Assembly (NCBI GenBank): GCA_024734555.1 | Contig: JANPWX010000077.1 | Coordinates: forward strand, 3,485,564-3,549,563 | Direction: 5' to 3' | DNA from: Trochalopteron elliotii | Taxonomy: Eukaryota; Chordata; Aves; Passeriformes; Leiothrichidae | DNA length: 64,000 nucleotides | Part shown: positions 9,421 to 21,559 of the stretch, piece by piece | Layout of the letters: every line of letters begins with the position of its first letter | Numbering within the stretch: position 1 is the first letter of the stretch | Made by a program: the position numbers and the translations under genes | The notes under the pieces: model-generated | The model's input: the letters and a program-made list of their open reading frames with translations, nothing else | Told to the model about the DNA's origin: nothing | Database searches by the model: none

Positions 9421-11453
9421 ATGCTTTGTACAATAGTATTCTTTATCTTCTTTTATTTTCTTGGGTTTTCTCATTTTGTTTCAAATATATTTGAATAATA
9501 CTTTTTGAACTAAACTGCAAAGATTTTCATTACAATAAATTGTTGTCTTACCTTCTTGATTTTTTTTTCTTGCCTGTAACAAGATTTTTAGTGTGACATT
9601 TCCTACACACCTGCACAAAATGCTTCTTGAGACATCCTGCAGTGTTCAACTTTGCTTCCAGCTGCTTCTCTGTAGGAGTAAAAGGCCATCATGGGCACCA
9701 AATTTATTAGCTCTGCTTGATTGGTTCTGATCTCTTGGGGTAAAATAGCAATAAATACCTCTGTACAGACAATTGAATTAAGACTTCTCTCTTCGTAGTA
9801 TATCTTGGAAAAATACATTTAAGGGGTTTTGTTGGCATCTTTGTTTGTTTCTTTTTTGGGGGTTTTTCGGATACTGCCTAAGTCCAAAAACATACAAAAT
9901 CTACATAGTTAATTGTGGAATTTGCTCACTTTTTAACCTGTGAATTTCTGAGAGGGTCAGAGCTGTCCCTTCTTCACTAGGGCTCAACTGAATCCAAAAG
10001 GATTCCCATTCAGTATCACAAGCCCACACTTGGCTCTAGAAGATAGAAAGAGAATTAACCCAAACGTGCTGGTGACTCCATCTAAAATCCAGCAAGGGAA
10101 ACAGAGAACAATTACTTCCAGAGAACAATTTAGCCGCTCCTGAAACAGGGTGCAATCACCCTCTGGAGTTACATTTCTACATGTATTCCTTCCATACTGA
10201 GTCACTTTGTTTCAATATCTTTTGCTGCGTGCAATTAATATGCACGAATAATACGCATAACTCAAAAGTAAAAAATTATTATTAGCTAATGCACAGAATA
10301 CAGCTAGGTTCCTCAGGCTACTATGGAAATCATGTTGATAATTTAAGTAAAGGATCTTTGATGGCCAGGTAGGCATCACCCCTGAGGTGAAAGGTTGCTC
10401 TCTGCTGCTCCCTGGAATGGATCATTCAAGCTTATTTATTTGTTTTTCTCTGTGTGTGGTCGTTGTTTTTTTTTTAATTTTTTGTTTATGTTTTTAATTT
10501 TATTTGTTTGCTATTTTTTCTGGTTTTAATTTTAGGTATTTTATAGGTAATTGTGTTATAATAAATGCCCAATATAAAATTGGTAAAATCAGCTGAGATT
10601 AATTTCACTGCTTCTTCAGGGTGTCCTTTGGAAATTAGATTCGAAGCTGTGTGCTGAAGGTGACAGACTCTTTAAGAGACATCCCTCTGAAACATTAACA
10701 TAGGACATTAAGAGAATACCATTAACATTAGTAGTCCCAGTCTACATACAGCTCATGTAAAAAGGACTTAATGGATCATTGTTCTCACAAGGTACAGGCC
10801 TGAAGAACATTAATCTTGGTTTTAGTAGGTCCACACCTTCCTTTCCATCTCTCAAGCTGCAATTCCAAACATCAGGTCCAAAAAAATCTGGATATAAATA
10901 CTTGAAGACTCATCTTTCTGGTTATGTAGCAGCTCACTGTAAAACGTGGAATTTTGAAGGCATTTCAGGGCTATAAAGCAAGAAGTTGTTTCAAAAAGAC
11001 TAGGACACAGAGAAGGAATTGTGTGTTTAGGTCCCTTCTTCACTGGCTATTTCAGTTTTATCCCAAAATTGTTTGAAGTAAAACAGGGAGACGACTCTAG
11101 GAGACGCTGATAACCCTTATATATTTGGTATAAGTGGACTGTAAGTAATTAGCTGCTCCATAAACTCAGACATCTCTTTGGGAAGCCTTGTACTAATTTT
11201 CAGGCTGAATGTGTTCCTACAGATACTTGTCTGTCTGATGAAAAAGATTGTTTATTTCCTGATTTTACACCCTGATATGGAGAGAAATCATGTCCGCCTA
11301 AACTTCATTTTCATCTCATATAAGCAAGTTGAGCTGTCATAGAGCACTCACATGAGGAGTTGATCTTCCCCAGGTGAATCATCTAGCCCTTCTTTGTACT
11401 TGCGCTGCTGTGAATTCATTGTGAACTAAAGTGAGCAAAGTTATACAGTGTGG

Positions 11454-11513
11454 GGGATTTTTTGTTTTTTGTTTTGTTTTGTTTTGTTTTGTTTCTGTTT
11501 TTTTATGCCTTTT
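11454..11513. repeat. (GTTTT)n microsatellite
   Basis: About five contiguous GTTTT pentamers at 11471-11494, flanked by T-rich sequence. This is a short slippage repeat. Confidence 0.85.
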
Positions 11514-11745
11514 GACTCTTACACTAACTCTAACTCTTTGTATCTTCAGTATATAAATCCAGGAACCCTGAGTATGTAATTAAGTAGTACTTACTGGAAT
11601 CCCCTTAGGCAAATCTAATCAGTTCACACTGTCATAAAATAAAAAGCTTCTGATGCAATTTATATAGTCTCAGTCATGCACCTCCCCAGTTCTCCTGCTC
11701 CTTCCTTTCTGAATTCTTAGATAGAAAATATCTTTTTCTTTTTTA

Positions 11746-12005
11746 TTCACAGAACTGTTGGTGTTGGAAGGCATGTTTGAGGATACCTAATTTAACACCT
11801 CACTAAAGCAGGTTTACGTAGAACAGGTTGTACTGGTACAGGTGGGTTTCAGATATCTCCAGAGACAGAATATCCACCACATCTCTAGGCATCCTGTTCC
11901 CGTGTTCTGTCCTCCTCAAAGTAAAGAAGTTTTTCCTCATGTTCAGATGAAACTTCCTGTGTTTCAGGTGTGCTCATTGCCACTTTTCCTGTCATTATTG
12001 ATAAC
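11746..12005 (-). mobile_element. CR1 retrotransposon 3' fragment (minus)
   Basis: TTCACAGAACTGTTGGTGTTGGAAGG marks the complemented CR1 3' end. It is followed by TATCTCCAGAGACAGAATATCC, GCATCCTGTTCCCGTGTTCTG, AAAGTAAAGAAGTTTTTCCTCATGTTCAG and AAACTTCCTGTGTTTCAGG in the expected order. About 260 bp remain and the 5' end is truncated. Confidence 0.87.
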
Positions 12006-12317
12006 TTTTTTTTTTGTATGCTTTTTGTTCAATTAAGATTTTCTATTTTTGTGAAGAAGCCTAAAATATTTCCATTTGAAGTACAAATTCTTGTTGCTAT
12101 TATTTCTGCATTAAATAGGTCTTTTTGTTAGAATTACATTTGCCCTTTGAGTCAATCTTGTGATGGACTGAAAAACTGTGGGTTTTAATACAACATTCTT
12201 CTACTAATAAAACAAAGACAAAGTTCAGGTATTCAACGCACACAGTCTCTATTATTTCTATTATTGTTTTATTTAAAAAAGAAAGATGTTTGCTTTTTTT
12301 TTGTAGAAATTAAGAAG
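12006..12317. other. AT-rich sequence between CR1 and LTR A2
   Basis: No gene or repeat is recognised. T runs occur at 12007-12016 and 12293-12302. Confidence 0.5.
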
Positions 12318-12323
12318 GTTTTT
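12318..12323. repeat. Target-site duplication of LTR A2 (left copy)
   Basis: GTTTTT matches GTTTTT at 12769-12774 exactly. Because the word is T-rich the match is less informative alone, but it abuts perfect LTR terminal repeats. Confidence 0.75.
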
Positions 12324-12768
12324 TGTTGTGGCGCGTGTTTTAGGTTTTTGAATTTGCATTTTGTTATTTGCCTGTAATGGTATGTTCCTTTCACCCTACC
12401 CCCCATTCCTACCCCCACACCTGGTTTCCCCCTGGTGTAACCACACCCCTTCCCTTCTCCAACTGGCCCAGAGTGTTCCCCGCCCAGGCTGCGACCTGAG
12501 AAAGGGGGACAAAAAGGCCAAGCACATGTCCTGGCCTGTTCTGGCTTCTGGTTCTAGCTCAGCTCTGGCTCTGGAGCACATGCTTTCCTCTGCACATGGA
12601 ACCACAGAAATAAACACCCTTTTCCTACGCAAGCCAGGACCCACTTCTTTTTTCCAAGCCTGGACCCACACACAGCCAGCTGAGCTGAGGGACTCACACA
12701 AACTGTTTCTGTGGTCTGGGGAATTGCTGCTTGCTGGTAGCAGCCCCCCCACGGGAGAAACCACAACA
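12324..12768 (+). mobile_element. Solo LTR of an avian endogenous retrovirus, family A, copy 2
   Basis: A 445-bp LTR in plus orientation bounded by a perfect 8-bp terminal inverted repeat (TGTTGTGG at 12324, CCACAACA ending at 12768). It is much more GC-rich than its surroundings, with a C-rich U3, a weak TATA-like ACAAAAAGG near 12510 and AATAAA at 12609-12614. The U5 end contains CAGCTGAGCTGAGGGACTC, also seen (with changes) in the copy at 37440-37892. A 6-bp duplication (GTTTTT) flanks it. No gag, pol or env sequence is nearby, so it is a solo LTR left by LTR-LTR recombination. The 141- and 122-codon open frames across it are a by-product of its composition. With intact ends it may be the youngest of the three. 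Confidence 0.92.
12609..12614 (+). promoter_or_regulatory. Polyadenylation signal AATAAA in LTR A2
   Basis: AATAAA lies about 155 bp before the LTR 3' edge, in the place expected for the R region. The family A copies share this position. Confidence 0.65.
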
Positions 12769-12774
12769 GTTTTT
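12769..12774. repeat. Target-site duplication of LTR A2 (right copy)
   Basis: Exact copy of the hexamer at 12318-12323. Confidence 0.75.
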
Positions 12775-13586
12775 TATAGGGGTTGACTGTTTTGACTACA
12801 GACAATTTAATGTAAATAATGCTTAAATTATGCCAATTGGTTCTAGAGCATTTGTATGTCAATTACACAGCAGCAGATGATCAGAAAAGGTTTTCATTGT
12901 TATAATATCTAGTAAATTGCACAGATTTCAAAATACCCAGATACAGAAATAGCAAAAATAACAGTATAGCAAAAACCCCCAAACCTCATCTATATAGTGC
13001 CTTTGTGGTGAAGCCATTCTTACTAGAATTTAAAAAAAGAAAGAAAAAACACTAACAAAAAGCAAAACATAAAAAAATGTTATGTGCTTAAAGTAACCAT
13101 TCAAAAATTGAGACAGCAAACATTTTACTTACCAACCATTCTTTTTTTTTTTCTTTGTGCACTTAACAGATTGTATTTAAATTATTAAATACTATTTCCA
13201 CAGTTTCACAGAGCAAGTGGGAAGAAGAAAGAAATTGAAAACTGTTAGAGGAAGACAACAGTGATTAATCTTTGTGAAATGTTGGAAAGATGTAGTAGCT
13301 GAGAAAAGCAAGGAATTTTTCTAATGTAGTATAGACACGTAAAATTTAGACTAGGAAGACTCCTAGATAGTCAAGAGAAAACAAACAATTCCAGAAGATG
13401 ATTCATCTCATGTGGAACTGATTTGATGAACATTATTTTGGAGTTATCTTTCCCTCTCTCTCTGTGTCTCTATTGATTTCAAATAAAGCTCCAATGATTT
13501 TGTTATAAATGATCAACTAGCCAATCGGATAGAAAGAATAAATTTTATTTTTTCATTTTAAATCTATCTGGGACAGCCACAGGGAA
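12775..13586. other. AT-rich sequence, no feature seen
   Basis: No exon or recognised repeat. It holds an A-rich run (13028-13080), a T run (13141-13153) and a short CT-rich run (13450-13470). Confidence 0.5.
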
Positions 13587-13935
13587 CAACATTCGAATGT
13601 TGGGTGAAACAGCCGACTGACAGCAGGGTTGCTATCTCATACTGTTCCACGATTTGCTGGGGTTTGAGTCTGAGTTCTTATACTGTATTTTGTGCCTCCC
13701 GGCAGCAGAGGTATTGTGTTTTCCAAATTCAAGCCCAGTCTTTCACTTGATGATGAACCCTGAACAGATTTCCCGGTGCTGGGCCGAGTCTGAAAGGACC
13801 TTCCAGGAATCCTCCTTTGGGATGATGATGTCGTCAAATGCAGGGTCCACCCTCAAAATGGGTGTCGATGTGTTGATGGTGGGTTGATGGTGGGTTGATG
13901 GTGGGTTGATGGTCCGGGTGCCCAAGAACTGATTA
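13587..13935. repeat. Unclassified GC-richer module, possibly LTR-like
   Basis: This segment is clearly richer in G and C than its flanks and contains the minisatellite at 13873-13913. On the minus strand there is a TATA-like AGTATAAGAA near 13675, preceded by GC-rich sequence, which would suit an LTR promoter. I found no defined ends, duplication or match to the other LTRs in the window. Overlapping open frames of 60-77 codons on both strands show no domain. It could be an LTR fragment, an old retrogene piece or unique DNA. Confidence 0.35.
13873..13913. repeat. 11-bp minisatellite (TTGATGGTGGG)n
   Basis: Three perfect copies of TTGATGGTGGG at 13873-13905, followed by a partial fourth. The units are identical, so the expansion is recent. 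Confidence 0.93.
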
Positions 13936-14299
13936 GCTCAAGGAGCTACATCTTGGCAAGCCACGCTCCTTTCTGGTGTAAATTGAGATGTTAGATTGTA
14001 TACAAAGCATGTCCTGGTATTTGGTGAATGCCCATCCCAGTCCAAGAATCAAGGTTACTTTTTATACTCACAAGGTTATAGAAAATATACATTCTATCAT
14101 CTGCTATAACTTCCTTCTATGTTTTAATTGCACAAATTTATAATCACATCTATTACAATTTGCTTTAACTCCACTATCTTGTTTAGTTTAGATGGATCTC
14201 ATCCAAAGAGAACCTACAATATGAAAAGAGTAATATTTCAGATTAAACTAATGTGATATGACTGATTTAGTCAGACTGCTATAAATCTCTTATCAATTA
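13936..14299. other. Unassigned sequence before the family C LTR
   Basis: No exon is seen. The part after about 14230 could be the diverged 5' end of the LTR that follows. Confidence 0.4.
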
Positions 14300-14685
14300 A
14301 GGCTATGCAGATGAGGTCAGAACTATTCAAATGACCAAAGGGATAGCCCATAACATATGACATCATGTTCAGTGATAAAAGATGGGGGAAGGAGGTGGAA
14401 AAGGAAACATTAGGAATGATGGTGCCTGTTTTCCCAGGTAACTCTTACATGTGACGGGGCCCTGCTTTCCTGGATCTGGCTGAGCACCTGCTTGCCCATG
14501 GGAAGTGGTGAATGAATTCTTTGTTTTGCTTTGCCTGTATGCAGTTTTTTCTTTACCTATTGAACTGCTTTTATTTCAACACATAAGTTTTCTCACTTTT
14601 ACCCAATCAATTCTCCCTCCCATCCCTTCAAGGGCAAGAACTATTGTCCCTGTGGAGCTTAGCTGCCTAGTTGGTTTAAATTGCT
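14300..14685 (+). mobile_element. LTR of an avian endogenous retrovirus, family C, copy 1
   Basis: A plus-oriented LTR, partly decayed. Recognised words in order: TGACCAAAGGGATA, CATATGACATCATGTTCAGTG, GATGGGGGAAGGAGG, GTAACTCTTACATGTGACGG, GCCCTGCTTTCCTGG, CACCTGCTTGCCCATGGGAAG, AATGAATTCTTTGTTTTGC, TTTACCTATTGAACTGC and the tail GTTTTCTCACTTTTACCC. The same order is found at 36580-37055 and in reverse near 41400-41950. The TATA position reads GATAAAAG near 14376. The polyadenylation position reads ATTGAA, a mutated form. The 5' boundary is uncertain, and no flanking duplication could be found. Confidence 0.78.
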
Positions 14686-17600
14686 TTGGTTAAATCAGAT
14701 AAAATCATAGACTAGTAATCCGGGTGTAGTCTGTCCCATAGCACAATACTTTCTTCAGAAAGTGGAAAATATTCATGGTCTGTTTTTTTGAATATTTGAA
14801 GTGACTCAATCTACTTGGAAGACTAGAGAATAATAAAAGGATAGAAGTGAGTTCTTCATCTAGAAGAGGATGGAGGAGAGAAACTTTCTACTAGAAGATC
14901 AAAACAAGACTTAAAACGAGATTAGAGTGATTATTGGAAATTAAAACATTAAACCAAATTCATGTCCATATCAAATCATATAATAAAAAAATGTGAGGTA
15001 TTGTTCACCATTGAGAAGAAGGCTGTAGGTATTTTTTTGACAACTATTTATGCTAATAAACTGACTGGGAAGAAAAAGACATTTCACCTACGGTGGCTTC
15101 TGTGCCTGGGAAAAGTGAAAGCAGCAGCTTATAGTGCTATGATAAGATCCTCTTAGAATTCCTTCAGTGACCTCTGCGAGATTAACTGCAGGGTTTGTGC
15201 TTCATTTAGGAATGAATTAGAGCAGGGGGAAGGAGGAGAATAATAACTTCTTCAGTAATCACTTAGTCTATGTGTAAGTGTACTCAAAACTCTGTGGATT
15301 AAAAAGCCCTTTGCAGTTGAGACAGTCTGAAAAAATCCTTTTACCATCCAGCATAAGTATCCTAGGTTTGGGACAAGAGGACATTGAAGGTTTGTCTTCT
15401 AAGGTAAGGGGTGGTTCCTAACATTTATTTAAAAATGAATGGTCTTGATAAAGGACCCATTTCTTATGTTAATCAGCATATTGCTCATTCTGTGCAATTC
15501 TGACTCTGTTCCTCTGAGACAGAAGAACTAAATGGAAAATAATTTTTTTAGGTCCACACCACTTTTGTCACCCTCTTATGAATTTCTGCTAGAATCCATT
15601 GAAATTGCCTCTTGACAGTTTTTTTAAGTGAATCTTGATCTTGGGATCACTGAGTAACATTTAATGAGATTAGAGTGTCTCTTCTTAAGAGGATATGTCT
15701 TCATAATGCAGTGTGGATTTGTTTTTTAATATGTTGTTTTCTCTTCTTTCTCCAGAGATATTTAATGTGAGTATTTTGTTTGTTTGTTTTTACTGGGTTT
15801 GTCTTTTTTCTTCACAAAGATTTATGATTGGCCTGAAACACTGAAACCAAGCCTCTAATCCAGGAGAATATGGGAAATTACCAATTCCTTCAGAATATTT
15901 CATTAAGTCAATGAAACAACAGTTGAATTTTAAGATTGAATTGTTGCTATAAATATTACTGATGAATCCCTTACCTTTTCAAGCCTAGATTTTTAAAAAC
16001 TGCAGTGTCATCAAAAGCCATGCTCTGTGAAATGGAGCTTTCTACTTGATTTGGATAACACAAGACAACAGAACGAAAAATTGTATGTCTTAAATTTTGT
16101 GCTCTTTATTTGGCTAGGTCATCGTGTGAAATGGAAACTGTAATCACACGGACCATATTGATATTCAAATGTGGAAAGAGACACCATAACTTCAATCTCA
16201 TTTCTACGTTCATGCTGTTTCAACTCTGTGTTTCCTTCAGATTACCAGTACCAAATTCTATGTTTGGTGGTCTGCAAGGTGATCCTCTCATGTCATGTGA
16301 CACTGGGATCTGAATGACAATTCATAGTTAAGTACTTCAGATAGTGAGAAACTGAGTTCCTCAGCAATTTATGTAAAGAATACACCAACTTCATTGCTAG
16401 AGGCTTTTGTCTTTTTCTCAGTAATTAACTCACAAGGCTAGGAAGACCCACCAAGGTTGAAAATAAACCTTACTGCTGAGTTTGTCCTTCAAAGCTCCTC
16501 CATTTTGTCATGTGACTCAGAATTTTCTTCCCTTTTATTTCCAGGATCTGTTTCTGGTTCATAAACTAAACTTTGCATCTGAATAAAGTTATATCCTCCC
16601 ACCTAACTTGCTGCCTAGATGTAACTGAAAAGAAAAAGAAAGCAAGTACATCAGTCCTTTCTAGTGAAATCTACTCCTGCCACATAATCACATTCCAAGG
16701 AGAAATACTGTAACCTTGTACTTGCATCCCTACCTTGGGACAGCCTCCTCAGCACCACTGGTTCGAGAACATATTGGAAAATACAGTGGACAGGACGTGT
16801 TGAGCATTAAAAAAAAAAAACAAACTCACAAAATATAACAAAATCTAATTTCTTTCTAGAGAAGTTAGAGATAGTATTTCTGTACTCATACATTATCTGA
16901 TCACAGAATGGGACTAATCCTGTTTAAGCAAGCCTTCAATGTTGTTGATAGTAAGAGTCCATTATATTATAGCTTGCATTTTTGTCTTTCCTTACTCCAT
17001 TTGAAGTAGATAGGTAACTCTGAAACAATTGGCCAAATGATTTACCAACAGGAATTAAGAAGCCTTTTCTTTTCCTATTGAAAAATAAGATAGGTCTTCA
17101 CAAAAAGAAGGAAAAATAGAAAAGTTTAATTTTGTCTTCTTGTGAACCAAAATAGTAGACAGCCACAGGAACAAACAATCCTGTGTATTTTATTTGGATG
17201 CTGTTAGGCCTGTATATAGAAAATCACAGTTGATTTCCTAAAGTTTACAACATTCATTATTTTTGCAATAGACAAAAATTTGCTTGTCCTGTCTGGAAGC
17301 TATTAGTTATTAGTCTTGGACTCCTGTAGGAAAGGAGCTGATTAATCTTTTTTGCCACCACTTGTTCAAATTAACATGTGCTATATATGCATTCATGTAC
17401 TTTAAAGGTTTCACTACCTGACATTACCTAATTCTTCCTTTAACCAACAGATCTGTGTTTAAAAAGAAATGATATCCATAAAACAAAGAAATGAAGGCCA
17501 ACATCTAAATTGTCATCTTACTGAAAGAAAATTGCTGGATAGACCAAAAACAATTTCCTTCTATATTCAGCACAAAGATATTTGGAATCTCAATCCTTGG

Positions 17601-20600
17601 AAAGCAAAAACTTCAAAGGAAAAACTCTATCTGTTTAAGACTGTGGAGAAGAAGAAGAAAAAACATAATCTCCTTAAGCAAAGGAAAGTTAGAAAGGAAA
17701 TAAGACAGAAGAGAAATATTGATGCATACTGGTTTATGTGTGACTATAAAAGGTAGTGTATGTGTAACTAAAAAAAATGTGAGATCCAATTATATGGGAG
17801 ACAAAGAAAGATATTGTAATGTACCCATACAAGTTAAACCTATCAAATAATAAATGCAATTATATCTATTAATATGCATGCAAGTAAGTTTTTACTGGAA
17901 CAGAGCAGTCATGAATATTCAGATGATAATCAGATGATTTAAAATTCTAAATATTTAACTTACTAACTTGTTCTAGTTTCATGTTTTCATTTTTCCATAA
18001 GCTGTTTGCTGTTCATTACTTGGTTTATGTTATAAAGCAGAAATTTCAACGATCTATCATGAAGTTCAAATAATACTGTATAAAGTTCAAGTAATCAATT
18101 TACAAACAGTTTATGAGAAAGCCACAGAACAATTGCTCATCTCATAAAGTTTGAATGCCAATGAACAAAAGACATCACAAGTTTTTGTACTACCTTGTAC
18201 ATAACAGCATTTGATACTTTAAAGGTGTTATATTCGCTAGTACTACTTGACTTGTTTTAATTCCAAGGAATTTGGCTTTCTTTGTGCAGGAAAGGAATCT
18301 GTTTCATATATTTTTAGACCACAATGTTAGTTAACTCTTGCCTTTTGTATTTGGGGAATTGTTTCACTTCTTTTCCCCTGGAGAGTCCCAAACGGAGGAA
18401 AAAAACTTCTCCAGTGTCCAGCAAGATTCTTGTTTGGTCTGAATGGGGAACATGGTGAAATGTATGACCTAAGTAAATGATCAATGATGATATGTACTGC
18501 ACAGAATAGTTCTATTGCAGATAAATCTCTATCTGTTACAGGCCAAGCAAAAAAACAACTCACTGTATAAATAATATTAAAGATATTTAAGTACTTACAG
18601 AGAAAGGTCACGGAATTTAGGTTAAGTTGTTCAGAATAAAAGTTACATTATTAAAAATGCAAATATGCAATGGGAAAAGCCACATGTGAAAGGTGCCCTT
18701 CCTCGTCTTTCTGCACAGTGATAGCCTTCCTTGAAGAAGAGTGATATCTCTGCTGAGACAGAAGTCTCTGTATATCAGCCTGCCAATGGTACCAGAGCAA
18801 TAAGCATTTCTGTCACTGCAGCTACAATGGCTGAGTACAGATTGCCATACAGTAGCTGAGCATGCTTTCATGGCATGAAATTTTGGTGTGGCCGTTTTTA
18901 GCCCAATTAGTTCTTGTGTACACTCTGCATGGTCCTCAGAATAAGTTTCAATGAGTAGCTGAGATTTCACTGTGGAGTCTTTCTGCACAACTCACTTATA
19001 CATTGATTCTAAAAAAATTTGTATCAGTGAGCACTAAGAAGTGAAAGTAGAGATGACAATGTGTCTGTAAATAATTCAAAGAAAGCAGAACCAGGTCTGG
19101 GAAGTTTTTTTCCACCTTCAGAAGATATTACAATCTTTGATGCAGACTAGTTTAAATCTGCATTTTAAAATCACATAACATGGTTAAGTTCCAAAAATAG
19201 AGAAGGTGTAAACAGAAGTGTCAACCAGCCCTTCAGGCTCTTGAAAAGACACCTTGAATTAAAGTGAGAGACTGAAAAAAAAAAAAAAAAGGACTGCCTG
19301 AGGAGGGAAATGTCAAAAATGCACATCACATGAGTGTGCATCTTGCTGGTACTTGCAAGACCAGTTCTTATCTCACAAGGGAAGAAGCTTAAGAACAGAG
19401 TGACTCTGATGGAGGTCAGCACATGATGTACTTTTCCTGGGATGTAAGTAGCAATATCAGTGAACTTACAGTCCTGTTCCTGAGTGTGTTATGGCTTTTA
19501 AGATGAGAGAAGAGGAAATATGAACAACTGTTAACATTACAAGCATTTGAGAATGTTTCCAGCTTCAAGGGTCCAAAATGAGAGTGGAAGGAACATATCA
19601 ATGAGATATAGCAGTTCCCATTGCTGTCAGGTACCAGTAGGCTAATACATCAAATAGGTAAGTGAATTACCAAGACAGTGACCTCTTCAAAGCTACATTT
19701 ATTGTAAAAGACAACTTCTTTCTTTACCAATAAAAAAAATCACCAAAAATGGGTTTACTGCTGTTATGTAGGGTAAGAACACTTAAGGCAGAAGCAGAAA
19801 ATATTTTAAGTATTTTATGTATAGCCCCTCTTGCACTTCAACACTAGTGCAAGTTACTGAACCAGCTCCTCAGCTGGTAGAAATTGACTTCAATATTCTG
19901 AATTTGTTTGACCTACATTTATTTGCACAACCCACATCTGGCTCACTGTGTAGGTAGATGTGGTCTGGGTTCAAAAGCAGATAGTAAAGTTGTTGTCTGC
20001 TAGTTTAACCATTGATTTCTCCTGGATCAGATGATGGGTTTGCAGATCATTTTGGAAAACAAATTCAAACCTTATTTTTATTAGCTTTTGTGCAAACGCC
20101 ATAAAATCTTACTGCTGTAATGTTCATAATGAGGACCTGAGCCAAACCTTATCAAGTTTCCCATTGATTTCAATGGGTTTTAAAGCCAAGAGGGAAATAA
20201 CATAATCCTGCATGAAGGGAAAGAAATTCAGGTTTAGATTTTATGAATATAAAAATGCAAATTTTTTTTTATTTTGTAAGAGTGGCTAAGAACTTGAAGT
20301 GTCTTTAATTGACTGCTTTTGCTTCCCTTTCCTCTGAGGGAAACAGCATGTAAAATAAGCCTTTTATGGACTATATGAGAATAACAACACAGCACATTAT
20401 TGGAAATACAATGGATTATAATGGATTTTTATATGTCTATTTTTTATGTGTATCTGTTGTTGAATAGCTGTTAGAAGCACTAAGAGATAAGTTAAGAAAA
20501 AAAATTATATGATTGTTTTTAATATGATTGTTTTTTCATCCACCATGTTCTGTAACATATAGTAATCAAAAGAATTTTCTTTGTTCATTCTTTTTTTTTT

Positions 20601-21250
20601 TTTAATTCAGACTGTTGTTCCAGTCCCAGATGTGTAACAGTGTTATAGCTCCAGAAAGAATTCTAGTCCAATTCTTAGGGGCTATAGACTCCACTCTTAG
20701 AACCTATTACATAATATTTAGTTTATATTTACTTATATTAAATACAGATAAAATTGGTGGATCATCCTGAGTAAATAAGTATTATGGGTATTTTAAGTTG
20801 TTATTTAATATATGTTGCTTAAACATATCCATCTTTAGAGACAAGACTGAGTGTACCTTTTCTACTTGTATTAGAAAATGTGAATGGCAGTTTTTTTAAA
20901 TTTTGCTTTGGATTTTTTTAGTCATAGCAGCAAATTCTTGCAAATAGTTCACAATAAAGAATGTTAAATCTCAGATGTTATACTTAAACTAAAAAAAGAG
21001 TCTGACCAGAAGCAAATAAAATTTTTGACTTCAACAGAAAACAGGAATACAGGGAAGCTGGCTGGAGCAGCAATACAGAGCAGCAATACAAGGGTGTGGA
21101 GAATGAGCACGATATGCATATAAGCAAGGTTAGTGCTGAAATTTTAAACATTAGATTTCTTTCATAAAGAAAAATAGAAGCAGAAGTTAATGTAGAAATT
21201 ATGGGCAGATCATGTTTCCTCCATATCATTTCCTGCTTCACTAAATAAAA
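14686..21250. other. 6.5-kb AT-rich sequence without recognised genes or mobile elements
   Basis: I find no exon, RNA gene or clear transposon. Poly-A runs occur at about 16809-16820 and 19274-19290. A 95-codon lysine-rich frame at 17469-17756 and a 123-codon minus frame at 18617-18988 show no known domain; the first is explained by A-rich composition. The segment around 18670-18980 is somewhat less AT-rich and free of obvious repeats. Confidence 0.5.
19274..19290. repeat. Poly-A run
   Basis: About 17 consecutive A residues. No upstream polyadenylation signal or flanking duplication was seen that would mark it as a retrocopy tail. Confidence 0.85.
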
Positions 21251-21400
21251 AGGAAGGGAAGGGAAGGGAAGGGAAGGGAAGGGAAGGGAAGGGAAGGGAA
21301 GGGAAGGGAAGGGAAGGGAAGGGAAGGGAAGGGAAGGGAAGGGAAGGGAAGGGAAGGGAGGGGAAGGGAAGGGAAGGGAAGGGAAGGGAAGGGAAGGGAT
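21251..21400. repeat. (GGGAA)n pentanucleotide satellite
   Basis: About 30 tandem copies of GGGAA over 150 bases, pure purine on the plus strand, with a single visible A-to-G change near 21360. Such homopurine tracts can adopt triplex or G-rich structures and are usually highly length-variable. It lies about 160 bp before a truncated LTR and has no relation to a gene here. Confidence 0.98.
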
Positions 21401-21559
21401 TTGTGGTTCAAATGTTACATTACCAATGCATGTAACCTGATTAACCTGTACAATTCTTAACCTAGACGGAAATTAATGTTATAGCTACATTATTCAAATT
21501 TAAACCAAACAGTAGGGGAAAATACAGTAGGGAAAAATTATTTCTATCAAAGAATTAGG
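21401..21559. other. Spacer between GGGAA repeat and LTR B2
   Basis: Unique AT-rich sequence; nothing recognised. Confidence 0.5.

Larger units (their letters stand above)
7090..11745. other. 4.6-kb AT-rich sequence without recognised genes or repeats
   Basis: I see no exon, RNA gene or recognised mobile element. The segment contains small low-complexity runs: TTTG near 8008-8030, GTT/ATT-rich 9360-9420, and T-rich 10455-10520. Open frames of 60-86 codons, such as 8232-8492 minus, show no known domain. Confidence 0.5.

Noticed and set aside
12361..12786. 141-codon plus frame and 122-codon minus frame
   Set aside because: Both lie inside the GC-rich solo LTR 12324-12768; the frames reflect base composition, not protein coding.
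16739..16820. GGTTCGAGAAC near an A-run as a tRNA-derived SINE
   Set aside because: Only a T-arm-like word is present; no A-box or remaining tRNA-like sequence accompanies it.
17469..17756. 95-codon Lys-rich plus frame
   Set aside because: Composition follows the A-rich DNA; no domain, no homologue recognised, no promoter or splice evidence.
18617..18988. 123-codon minus frame with Cys residues
   Set aside because: No known domain or exon boundaries; judged a chance frame in a less AT-rich stretch.
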